Assembly: GCA_977006965.1 (NCBI GenBank)
Contig: OZ345383.1
Span: 248,001 to 312,000, forward strand
From: Phymatolithon calcareum
Taxonomy: Eukaryota; Rhodophyta; Florideophyceae; Hapalidiales
DNA: 64,000 nucleotides
Reading direction: 5' to 3'
Positions 11,923-21,115 of the stretch are shown piece by piece. A program made the translations under genes and the position numbers. The stretch's first letter is position 1, and each line of letters opens with the position of its first letter. Below the pieces are notes generated by a model that made no database searches, was not told the origin of the DNA, and worked only from the letters and a program-made list of their open reading frames with translations.

Positions 11923-12006
11923 GAATTCAACCATCCATGTGCTCGTTCTATTGTAATGGTCTGCGCAGACCACTACAACAGAACGATCACATGGATGGTT
12001 GAATTC
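11923..12006. repeat. 84-bp near-perfect palindrome inside hAT-1
   Basis: Both ends read GAATTCAACCATCCATGTG as inverted copies, and the centre is TGGTCTGCGCAGACCA. Only a few mismatches interrupt the 84 bp. The hAT-2 copy is 18856-18939, also 84 bp. Conservation in both copies suggests a role in the parent element, such as transposase promoter control or a hairpin RNA. Confidence 0.85.
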
Positions 12007-12586
12007 ATTCATCCGTTCAAGTATAACGGTATGGGTGTCTAGAGTGCCGTTTCTGAAAAGACAGATAGAAGAGTCAATATAAAAAGTGAAGTCGTACATT
12101 TATCCAAAGCACACTACCAGACCCAGTCGATAACACCTAAACAAATTTCGCTCTTCCAATCATGGTACTACCTATTCCGAAACCGAAGCCGAAACAAGTT
12201 GTACAGCAGCTAATGCAACTCCTTCGCGAACAGCCTCGAGATATCCATTCACGTCAATCAACCGCTCTTATTGGGATGATCAAACTGTGAAGGAAGCTAT
12301 GTCAAGCGTTGTCAACCAGCGTGTTGAACAGGCTATCGCAGAAGACGAAAGTTTCGTACACCTAGGAGAAGAGGCATGAATAAACAATTAATTTGACTAT
12401 TGCGGGAAGTATTCAAATTGCAATCCGAATTGCTGACTAACCGTAGTGAGCAATTGAATTGTTTAATTGCGCGACAAACAGCAATGTCGAGCAATGGAAT
12501 TGGCACTACCCCTGGTCCTCGTGCTCCCCCTTCTTGTGTATATCAGGTGTTATGCGTGCAGCGTACTCATGCATTGGCCTGATAAA

Positions 12587-13533
12587 TGCTTCAAGCCTGG
12601 AGACTCTCGTATCTTGGGGTAAGGGTGAATAACAAGGGTGTTACGGATGACAGGGCCATAGCAAGAGGTCGAAATGCTGCAGGATGCCTACAAAAGCTTC
12701 GGGAGCTTGGAGTGAATGTTTGAGGATTCAAACCAGAGACATGGATCAGGATCTTTAAGTCGCTAATTATCCCGAAATGGGAGTATGTGTTACACGTTAC
12801 TCCAATGACAAATCGATTGCTCTCTGTAATCGAGTCGGCAGAGGGCTTGTTCTACAAGAATGTTTTCGGAATATATGCCGAACACCGCCGGGACGGAATG
12901 CGAGTTCTGCGCCGACTGGGACGACCAAAGATGAAGAGACATCATCAAGCAGAAAGGTTTGCATTAAGGCTGGTAAGACACAAAAAGCGCCTTGAAGAAA
13001 CAGAAGAGTACTTTGGAAGAGATGAGGACGTAAAGGAAGCAATGAAGGATATTGAATATTTCAAGATTTATGAAGCCTTGCGACAAACCCTTCAGAAAGC
13101 CCAGGAGGGATCTGTCACCAAGAAGAGGAGTAGAGAAGAAACAATTAAGGTATGGGAAAATGAAGAAGAAGGCAGATCAATGAAGATTCCTATTGAAGGC
13201 AAGCTACCAGGGATCCTTTACATAGGAGAAAGAACAACACGTTTAAGGTGCCTAAGGTTGACATTCAACCGAGCACCCCCTTGGAGGAAATCAGTATTGG
13301 GTGCCTACTGTGGGATTACCGCGGTGATCGAACTAGTCGCTTTACAACGTACTCTAGCGTCGTCGAAGATGAGTACAGAAATTGAGACTCACAGGAGATC
13401 TTGTTGGGAGATAATTACGAATGAAGAACGTTTTGAGCAGCCAGAGGACTTTAGCTTAGAGAATATCACAAGAGCTGCCACGTTACTCCAAGGTGAGGCT
13501 TTGGGATCTCTCAAAATAAAAGCATCAAATATC
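12587..13533 (+). mobile_element. LINE E1, 5'-truncated, inserted in G
   Basis: Flanked by a 9-bp TSD CCTGATAAA (12578-12586 and 13534-13542). A frame from 12787 to 13491 encodes the RT thumb and C-terminal domain (RLLSVIESAEGLFYKNVFG, HHQAERFALRLVR, GKLPGILYIGERTTRLRCLR, NRAPPWRKSVLGAY). The 5' part (12600-12720) gives YLGVRVNNKGVTDD and a stop. The tail GAGGCTTTGGGATCTCTCAA and AAATAAAAG is the E tail. E is the most divergent family here. Confidence 0.9.
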
Positions 13534-13948
13534 CCTGATAAAGGCTTTGAAGAGCATGATGTTCTTTTCAGTGCTCTACCCTCTCTTTGTAATGCCTAGG
13601 GAGCTCCTGAGTCGCACTTTGGCGCTTGCCCTTTTGAATTGCTCCAGAAGCCTGTCGTCACGGATTCCGCTCTCATCAATAGACGTACCAAGGTATTCTG
13701 CTCTGCGCCTTATTTGGACTTCCTCGTTCGCTAGCAGAAGCGCTCTTCTAGTTCTCTTCTTGGGAGTATGACTGAGCACTTTCGAATGGACCAAGTCATT
13801 CGATACATACATGCCCATTCGATGCATGCATTGAGAATCTCTTGAAGCTCGTCTTCATGCCTTTCCATTAGTGTGGCGTCGTCCGCGAACATATTTAAAC
13901 GAAGATTCACACTAGAATCGTTGAAGTTCAGAGCGATTATCCTTTCTT

Positions 13949-15645
13949 TTTTTGCAACTGTTTAGTTGTTTATTTGAAAGCCCTCATTAACACTCCTAAG
14001 ACTGTACGGGAGACTCCGGCAAATTGGCCTGAACGTCAGAGGACTCCAACCAACCACGTGCATCAGGATTTTCAAGTCGTTGATTCTCCCCAAATGGGAG
14101 TATGCCATCCACATGACACCGATCACGAAACGACTACTATCGGCAATTGAAGCAGCAGAAGGTCTTTTCTACAGATACGTTTTCGGAAAATATGCCGAGT
14201 ATCGAAGGGAGAGGATGCGAGTGCTCTGCCGTCTCGCCAGCCCACAGATGATGAGAATGCACCAGGCTGAAAGGTTCGCCTTAAGCTTGGTAAGACGGAG
14301 GAAGTTCCTGGAGCTTTCAGAAGAATATCAGGGAAGAGAAGATGACCTGGAAGAAGTATCAAAGGACATTGGGTATCTGGGGGAAGAGGAATACCTTAAA
14401 GAAGCTATGAAACAAGCGGAAGAAGGTATGGTGTCAAAAAAGCAACGCCTACAAGCAACAGTCAGAGTCTGGTCGTTGGAAGAAGAGGGTCGGACAGTTA
14501 AAATCCCGATCGACGTACCGAACGACCTACCAGGAGTGCTATATATAAGGGACAGAACTGTGCGGTTGAGATGCCTGCGAGTTATTTTCAACAGAGTTCC
14601 TTTGTGGAGAAAGTCCATTCTGGCGAAATACTTTGGGGCTGGTGCTATGGTGGAGCTTATCGTGTTGCAACGTATACTACGGACTATGAAGATGGATCAA
14701 GAAACGGAATATGAATGCAAAAGACTTACTCGGGCCCTGACAGGGAGAGAAATTCGAATTAAGGAGATATTAGAAGGAGAGTAGAGAGATGAGTATCGAA
14801 AACATCGAGAAGCTGCCCTGTTACTCAACTTGAGGCTTTGGGAGCTTTTAAAAATAAAATCAATATATATCCCCTGTACGGGAGCAGCTTTTCGTAACTT
14901 GTTCATTCTAGTATATCGCCTGGTCCTTAATACAGGGACTCGTCGTTGTTATCCTTTCTGCTAGGGTGTCTATAAGGTTGCTGAGCAGTGTTCGGCTGAT
15001 GGGGGATCCTTGGGGGACTCCACGCTCGCTTGTTCCTCGCGTTCTTCTCGAATCGTTCATAACAGTGAAATGAGTCCTCTGCGGAGAGAGGGAGGCTAGT
15101 GATGCAACGTTTGCTGATAGTATGAGATCCAATTCTCGCATTAGCTCCTCTCTTGGGGCTCGGTCGTATGCTGACGTCAACTTTCGTGTTCCTTCCTTGT
15201 CTTACGGCTCCTGTATAGCGGCAGAGGGCTCTTTCCGTCCCTTTGCGTGGCTGGAATTCCATTTGTGATCTGTTGAAAGCATATTCCTTCCGGATCAGTT
15301 TATCCACTGCTGATTCAAATATTTTGCGAGCGAGAGATAATAGTGAAATCGGGCTGTAGCTTGTTGGGGAGCTTGGGTCTCCTTTCTTAAATATCGGAAC
15401 CACCAGCGCATTATTCCAATACTCAGGCCAGCAACCGAGCTATCCAGCTTTGGTGATCTTTGCTAGTAGAAAGTTGTAGCTTTCTTCCGGGGTTATTAGA
15501 GAAGATACCGTCCTGGCCAGCTGCTTTTTGCCTCGGGCACGTCGGAGGGCTCTTTTGAGCTCTCGCTTTAGTGCTCGTGTGACTTGAAACTTCCTCGGCC
15601 GAATGGCGTTTCCTCTGGGATCCTTGAGCTCTGTGCCATCTCACT
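13949..15645 (-). pseudogene. LINE J: RT fragment joined to a 3' tail, split by E2
   Basis: Minus strand. The pre-RT linker (~15640-15430) is followed by VPIFKKGDPSSPTSYSPISL (15400-15345), RKIFESAVDKL, QMEFQPRKGTERAL, then after a frameshift MTSAYDRAPREELM and RGVPQGSPIS (~15030). The frame stops at 14908, before any catalytic FADD box, and the sequence passes into a C-like 3' tail (14874-14884, then 13949-14012), so palm, thumb and C-terminus are deleted. E2 splits the tail. Confidence 0.78.
14013..14873 (+). mobile_element. LINE E2, 5'-truncated, inserted in J
   Basis: Flanked by an 11-bp TSD CTGTACGGGAG (14002-14012 and 14874-14884). It carries an uninterrupted frame to the stop at ~14784 (234 residues from 14080): LPKWEYAIHMTPITKRL, EGLFYRYVFGKYAEYRRERM, QRLQATVRVWSLEEEGR, DLPGVLYIRDRTVRLRCLR, NRVPLWRKSILAKYFG. 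Tail: GAGGCTTTGGGAGCTTTTAA, then AAATAAAATC and ATCCCC. The intact frame suggests a younger insertion. It is closely similar to E5 (32870-33500). Confidence 0.92.
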
Positions 15646-15834
15646 GGAAATCTGAAACTGCAGTGTGTGTCTCTTGTTGTCGAACAAGACAGTGGCTTGC
15701 AATGTGAGCTCGGTCAATGGCGAAACAAAAAGGCTAAGAAACACATTGACAGGAAAAGACTTAGGGGAGATCCTATAAAGCGACCACTTCAGTTGGTCAC
15801 CCGCAAGTGGCAGCTCGTAATAACGGACAGACAC
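15646..15834 (-). other. Unassigned coding-like stretch beside the tandem array
   Basis: The minus strand stays open across 15568-15900 (110 residues, with LPLAGDQLKWSLYRISPKSF). I recognise no family. The composition is coding-like, but it is hemmed in by LINE J and the 96-bp array, so it may be part of a LINE 5' region. Confidence 0.3.
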
Positions 15835-16183
15835 GACAGTCGAAATAATCACAGGATGGGAGGCACCAAGAGATCGCCAAGTTGGATCACTGACTCGCAC
15901 GTGCGTATCGCGGTAGCCGTTAGACCAGACAGTGATAGACTAACATCACTGGAGGGGAGGCTCGAGAGATCGCCAAGTTGGGTCACTGACTCGCACGTGC
16001 GTATCGCGGTAGCCGTTAGACCAGACAGTGATAGACTAACATCACTGGAGGGGAGGCTCGAGAGATCGCCAAGTTGGGTCACTGACTCGCACGTGCGTAT
16101 CGCGGTATCCGTTAGACCTGACAGTGATAGACCTGACATCACAGGAGGGAAGGCCCGAGAGATCGCTAAGTTGGGTCACTGAC
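15835..16183. repeat. Tandem array, ~96-bp unit, about 3.5 copies
   Basis: Unit starts AGATCGCCAAGTTGGGTCAC at 15871, 15967, 16063 and 16160. Spacings are 96, 96 and 97 bp, and a partial unit lies upstream from ~15835. Each unit holds GCACGTGC, a CACGTG palindrome, so the array has regularly spaced E-box-like sites. Because 96 is divisible by three, an open frame runs through it with a 32-residue repeat, which is a by-product. It ends exactly where C2 begins. Confidence 0.92.
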
Positions 16184-16186
16184 TTT

Positions 16187-17590
16187 TTTTTGAATTTTGA
16201 ATTTATTAAACGCCCTCAGAAACACTCATAAGACTGTAAGGGAGATGCGTTTCAGATGCTACTACCTTGGTAGCTCCGTTACTCTGTTAAAGCCCGCAAA
16301 ACCCGGGCTCGTTGCTATCGTCGTAGCCCTAGCTGCAAAAACCCTCCTCCAGAGAAGGTGGAGGGAAAAGCTTAGAGTCCACTTGTCCTGTTCGTAGGAA
16401 TCTCAGCGTCGCCGTTCTATTTTGTCTTGGTCTATGCCATGTCGTCATAAAAGACGATTGTGCGGAATAGTACTTTGTCAAGTGCCTTTTCAGTCTCACT
16501 AGTCTCCTCTTCTGTTAGTCGATATCTTTAAAGGTACACTTCGAGCTTGTTCATGAGAGTTGGTACGATTTCACCGAATTTGTCTTCCAGAAGTGTGGTA
16601 CTCAATGGGGGGAAACGTCCGAATGCCCATTTAATCGCCAATTGGCGGTGACGTGCTTTCGGTAGTCTGATGATGGCGGGAGTAGACCCGGGAATATCAT
16701 AAGGAATTTTCCTCTTTCTGCTCGCCTCCAAGCCGTCTCCTTCGCCTTTAAAGAGCAGGTGCCTCAACGATTTTGCTGAAACTCGCTGCTTAAGATAGGT
16801 TAGTGCCGTCTCGAATAGGTCGTGATGTAACATTGATGATATGTCACTACACACCCATTGCAATTCCTCAACGTCTAGTTTCTCTCTTGGGACTGCGAGC
16901 AAGCCCATTTTCCTTGTTCTGGCTCGTTCAAGCATTCGTAACGCTAGAACTAGTCTTCTGTCTTCCGCATTATGTATGCGACAGAGAACACGAAGTCTCG
17001 CGGGTCGATTTTTTGCGATTGGACCAAATACTTGTCCGAAAAAAGTCTTCTCCACGTCTGCAATAGCTGTTTGAACTCTTGTCGTCCATGGCGTCAGGTG
17101 CATGGTAAAGCATGCTCATCTGTTTGCCCTGGTAATCTTCTTCACCTTCCTGTCAAGATCTCTATGTACTTGCCAGTCACCGGCCGAGTTAGTTTTCCGG
17201 GCCTTCTTATAGGCTTTCGTTCGTTGAGCTCTTTGGTCCAGAATTGCTTGTATCGGCAAGCCTTCTGTGGCTTTTTGTATGCCCATGGTTTGTTGATGGT
17301 ATCCCGAGCTCTTCTGCATGCAGTCTGGTAAGCTTCCTCTGTTTCTGCTTTACGTATTTCCTCAATTGCGGCCGGAAGACTTGGCTTGTACTCGACCATT
17401 GCTTTCTCTTGAAGCTTGCCGTTTTTCCGGGCGCTCAAAGGTAGCCTATGCTCCCCATCAGTACGGGGATGTCCTGATGCAACCCTGCCGATGACCGGTA
17501 TGTGGTCGCTCGATCCAATCCATTCCCCATGTGCCAGATGAACTGACTCTGCGGTTATTCCCTTGCATATGATTAGGCTCCCCTCTTGCC
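16187..17590 (-). pseudogene. LINE C2: endonuclease end fused to C-terminus, RT deleted
   Basis: Minus strand. 17590-17120 encode the end of the endonuclease, including the diagnostic GSSDHIPVIGR, and the linker. At ~17105-17120 this joins HLTPWTTRVQTAIADVEK and the C-terminal domain (LPKARHRQLAIKWAFGRFPP, LEDKFGEIVPTLM). The whole RT is therefore gone in one deletion. The 3' tail near 16190-16260 matches the C1 tail. B2 and J show comparable internal losses. Confidence 0.85.
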
Positions 17591-17703
17591 TATACAATAT
17601 AGTCATGGACACATTCGCCGAAGCCGTCTCCAAGACAGACGGAAACATCTCAGAGAGCCCAGCGCAATTGTTCGCAGATGATGTTCAGCTTCCAGCGAAG
17701 ACC

Positions 17704-18214
17704 AGGACATAGAGCGCCTCAAGAAATATGAAGATCTGCAGCAAGCTCTCGATAAAGCGGAGGAGGGCTCAGTCCCAAAGAAAGGGCGACGAAAAGAAAT
17801 AATTGAGTTATGGGCAAAGGAAGAAGAGGGCAGATCGCTCAAGATACCAACTGATTGGAACGATCTACCGGTGGTTCTCCACGTAAGAGAAATGTCGACA
17901 CGGTTGCGATGCCTACGGCTAATATTCAACAGAGCACCTCTTTGGAGAAAATCAGTACTAGGTGCGTACTTTGGTGTTACGGCCGTGATTAAGCTGGTCG
18001 CGCTCCAACGCATTTTATCTTCATCCAAGATTAGTCCTGAAATTGAATATGAATGTAAGCGACTCACTAGAGCACTTGTTGGGAGAGAAATACGAATCAA
18101 GGATATACTGAATAGTCAAACTACTTTAGCTTACAAAATCGCGCAAAAGCAAGCCTGTTGCTCTTGAAGAGAGGCCTTGGGAGCTTTTAAAAATAAATCA
18201 ACACATATCCCCTG
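17704..18214 (+). mobile_element. LINE E3, 3' fragment inserted in E4
   Basis: Flanked by an 11-bp TSD CAGCGAAGACC (17693-17703 and 18215-18225). It contains only the end of the ORF (LDKAEEGSVPKKGRRKEIIE, DLPVVLHVREMSTRLRCLRL, NRAPLWRKSVLGAYFG) and the E tail GGGAGCTTTTAAAAATAAAT. It landed in a copy of its own family, right after the catalytic box. Confidence 0.9.
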
Positions 18215-18483
18215 CAGCGAAGACCGGACGAGTAATGCAGAAACTTCTTGATATAGCAACAATCTGGGCAAGCGAAAATGGCAGGAAATGGAACACAAAA
18301 CGAGGAAAAGCAAAGTTCTTAGAAGCACACTTTTTACTTGCGGGACGAGAAGTGCATCAAGCCTGGAGATTTTTGTATCTTGGGGTAGGCATGGCTAGCA
18401 AGGGTGTTAAGGATGACACGGGTATAACAAGAGTTCGAAATGCTGCGGGATGCATACATAAGCTTCGGGAGCTTGGCGTTAAT

Positions 18484-19936
18484 CAGGGGTCGTGCGCAAT
18501 CCATTGCTATTGCAATTAATTGCAATTCGTAGCAATTCGACCCAAATTGGGTTCTGATGAAGAATTGCAATTCGAATTGCTGGTAGGTAGGTTGTACGAA
18601 AGTGCATAGTTCAGCAAGAGCAGAGTTGTCGGAAATAACGATCACTTCAAATGTATCACGCATAGTACGTGGTAATTGGTTGTCGGTAGCATCTAATTTT
18701 ATTATATAACTCGGGCCAGTATAAGCGTTCACCGGGGGAGCACTGCACCATTTTGGCCCAAATCAACTAAATAACTATCGGGCCAAAATGTTACCGTGCT
18801 CCCCTAGTGTTCGGTACGTAAAATTCTACGTACTGTATACAGTTACAACGTTTCTGAATTCAACCATCCATGTGATCATTCTTTTGTAGTGGTCTGCGTA
18901 GACCACTACAACAGAACAATCACATGGATGTTTGAATTCATTCACCCGTTCAAGTATAACGGTATGGGTGTCTAGAGTGCCGTTTCTGAAAAGACAGAAA
19001 GAAGAGTCAATATAAAAAGTGAAGTCGTACATTTATCCAAAGCACACTACCAGACCCACTCGACAACACCTAAACAAATTTCGCTCTTCCAATCATGGTA
19101 CTACCTATTCCGAAACCGAAGCCGAAACAAGTTGTACACCAGCTAATGAAACTCCTTTGCGAATAGCCTCGAGATATCCATTCACGTCAATCAGGTCGAA
19201 CAAGATGAAATGTGATGTTTTGCGTCTACCTCTGTCCCAAGGGCGATCAATGCACTGAAGGAAGCGAATTTTGTTTCGAGAAGGGTACTGGTTTTTCGAA
19301 TCCGTACAATCACCTGAAGCGTTGCATCGCTGGTGGCCGTGAGGATCATCTTCTGGAAGTGTACCATGCTACGAGAGATCGTAATCTGCGCTCCGGAACT
19401 TCATTCAGTTTCAAGACCCCTATTGTCATGAAGCTCACCGAACGTGAGAAGGTGATGGATAGCTATCTGCGATTCATCATATTCAAGTCATTGCCGATCA
19501 GTTTCGTCACCGACGGAGAAGTTCGTGCATTCTCGAAGCACGACCAAGTCTTTTGCACGAATACGTTTAATAAGGTACTGTTTGCGCTAGTGGAACACGT
19601 TGAACGGCGTATCTCTGGAGAACTGAAAGAAACTAGGGGTGCGCTTATGCATGATGCATGGACTCATAATGGGATTCATTATGTGGGGCTGTTTGCTTCC
19701 TACTGCCGAAAAGTGAAACTCATTGCCAATGGAGCAGTTGTCGAAGAAGAAGAACCAGTCGCCCTTTGATCGCTGTAAGCCCTATGGGCCAAGTACGTGA
19801 TGAAGAAGATGAACTTGTCTATTGCGGGAAGTATTCAAATTGCAATCCGAATTGCTGACTAACCGTAGTGAGCAATTGAATTGTTTAATTGCGCGACAAA
19901 CAGCAATGTCGAGCAATGGAATTGGCACTACCCCTG
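18484..19936 (+). mobile_element. hAT-2, longer internally deleted hAT transposon
   Basis: Same ends as hAT-1, with an exact 8-bp TSD GCGTTAAT (18476-18483 and 19937-19944) in LINE E4. It carries the same 84-bp palindrome (18856-18939) and subterminal GCAATT motifs. A start codon at 19095 matches hAT-1, but TAG at 19164 ends it after 23 codons. Downstream coding is described separately. Most of the catalytic domain is missing, so it is non-autonomous. Confidence 0.95.
19215..19769 (+). pseudogene. hAT transposase N-terminal relic
   Basis: A frame of ~184 residues in hAT-2. It opens with a cysteine-rich module (CVYLCPKGDQC, then HLKRC) that looks like a BED-type zinc finger, the DNA-binding head of hAT transposases. 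Further on are LPISFVTDGEVRAFSKHD and ALMHDAWTHNGIHYVGLFA, which match the start of the hAT RNase H-like domain (D-x-WT, HYVG). It stops at 19769 after EEEEPVAL. The rest of the catalytic core and the dimerisation domain are absent. Confidence 0.8.
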
Positions 19937-20255
19937 GCGTTAATGTTCGAGGAATCATACCGGAGACATGTATCTGGATTTTAGGTAGCTAATTATCCTG
20001 AAATGGGAGTGTGCTCTACAAGTGACTCCAATGATAAATTGATTGCTCTCGGCAATCGAGTCTGTAGAGGACAAGAATGTTTTCGGAATATTTGCTGGGC
20101 ACCGCCAGGACTGAATGTGAGTTCTGTGCGGCCTGGGGCCACCAAAGATCAGGAGATGGAATCAAGCGGAAAGGTTTGCATCTGTCACGAAGAGGAGGAG
20201 GAGAGAAGAAATAATTAAGGTGTGGGAAAAGAAAGAAGGCAGATCAATGAAGATT

Positions 20256-20720
20256 TAGGGTCAGGCTCAAAAGAACCCGACGCCACTTGGGAGAGAAAAA
20301 GCCAAAGAGAGGAGAGAGAAGAAAAGAGCGTGAGAGACCAGGCAGAAAGAGGAGGAAAGAAATACAAGCCAACAAAACCCCAATTGATATCAGTCACCAG
20401 ACAGAGTAAACATGTAGACGTCGGCATCGTCCTCCGGCGGCGATCTTGGTTTGGCTGTCGACCTTGAGGCAGGCGCGCGAAAAGGGAAAAGGGACCTCTA
20501 AAACCAATGTCACCGAACTGGCTTGTACGGGAAAATGGGTGCGATCAAGAAGGGCTGGGATGACGTCATCTTCCGGCGGCGACCTTGGCTTGGTCGTCGA
20601 CCTTGAGACGAGTGCACGGAAAAGGGAAACTTGTACGCGATTGGCTTACACGGCGAAGGTTGCGAACAAGAAGGGTGGGAAAAACTACGACTCCGCGTGG
20701 TCGAAGGGACTCACAGGCAT
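20256..20720 (+). repeat. Dispersed repeat H, copy 1
   Basis: Matches 52130-52740 on the opposite strand. Shared blocks include AGAGGAGGAAAGAAA, AAGCCAACAAAACCCC, ACCAGACAGAGTAA and CGGCGACCTTGGCTTGGTCG. The last block is present twice in each copy, about 138 bp apart here and ~233 bp apart in copy 2, so it has internal tandem subunits. There is no convincing ORF. It may be a LINE 5' UTR or an independent noncoding element. Confidence 0.75.
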
Positions 20721-21115
20721 GGACTGTGCAGCGAATAGGACGTACAGTACCGGAATAATAACTACTATTATGTTTTACAATACATAGAAATGGTCCCAAC
20801 CTGGGCACCTACAAAGAAGGTAAGCAACCCATTCCCTGCAAAAGCTAATTCAACTATTGTAATAGATTCCCACATGGTCAAAAGTTCGCACGCACAGGGC
20901 GGCACCAGCGGCGTTGCCATCGTAGACCGCGAAAACGAAGGTCTGCCAAGAACACCTACGACAATAAACACTGATGTAGCGCCAACGTACACTCTCACCG
21001 CCATGGCTCAATAAAGTTACTCGCAACAATGTCACTATGCCCATATCGTTCCATGAGGTTGCAAAAATAGCCATCCTGGTCCCGTCAAGACACTGCCCTA
21101 AAATTCATTCCCCGA
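20721..21115. other. 3' flank of the glycosyltransferase gene, no confident gene
   Basis: Short frames exist on both strands (plus 20790-21014, 74 codons; minus 20850-21074, 74 codons). Neither has a recognisable motif and they overlap, so I assign none. Part of this stretch must be the 3' UTR of the minus-strand gene that stops at 21116. Confidence 0.4.

Larger units (their letters stand above)
11552..12514 (+). mobile_element. hAT-1, internally deleted hAT transposon
   Basis: Ends begin CAGGGGT and finish ACCCCTG, with an exact 8-bp TSD GTCCTCGT (11544-11551 and 12515-12522), the hallmark of hAT elements. Many GCAATT or CAATTG subterminal motifs are present at both ends. A start codon at 12162 opens 42 codons (MVLPIPKPKPKQVV...). 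A C-terminal coding stub ends EDESFVHLGEEA at ~12379 in another frame, so the transposase is deleted internally. It is related to hAT-2 at 18484 and cannot move itself. Confidence 0.95.
9815..12540 (-). mobile_element. LINE A2, inserted in G, carrying hAT-1
   Basis: Flanked by a 14-bp TSD TATCAGGTGTTATG (9801-9814 and 12541-12554). On the minus strand it encodes RT from HKKGEHEDPGNYGPIS through KAAYDTVPRAH, LFADDVLLSAKSP (~11100), WNTKQGKSEVLE and YKALA, then a frameshifted C-terminus (IPYDKTIELPAILKFP, MSTTSMAEEFG, ENEEGLY). Its tail lies at 9815-9880. A deletion or frameshift near 11170 removes the VPQG motif. The hAT element at 11552-12514 sits in its 5' part. Confidence 0.9.
9129..13948 (-). 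mobile_element. LINE G, split by A2 and E1
   Basis: Minus-strand LINE in three blocks: 13534-13948 (MFADDATLMERH catalytic box, EYLGTSIDESG thumb), 12541-12586 (RPMHEYAARIT) and 9129-9814 (TPDKIRLSTAP, then a 182-residue C-terminal part with ESRHRILRARWFLGHFP and IRTLSRTLKKPTW). The protein reads through both insertion points once A2 and E1 are set aside. A frameshift lies near 13730. The 3' tail at 9129-9195 recurs as the tiny insertions at 47385 and 59891. Confidence 0.85.
17585..20255 (+). pseudogene. LINE E4 fragment, split by E3 and hAT-2
   Basis: Plus-strand LINE in three blocks. 17585-17703: CLYNIVMDTFAEAV and the catalytic LFADDVQLPAKT. 18226-18483: GRVMQKLLDIATIW, NGRKWNTKRGK, RFLYLGVGMASKGVKDD. 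19945-20255: NVRGIIPET, then a decayed C-terminal part. The protein sequence reads continuously across both insertions. It lacks a 3' tail, and repeat H begins at ~20256. Confidence 0.85.

Noticed and set aside
15667-16182. A 171-residue protein with 32-residue repeats
   Set aside because: A direct consequence of a 96-bp tandem DNA repeat whose length is divisible by three; both strands are open.
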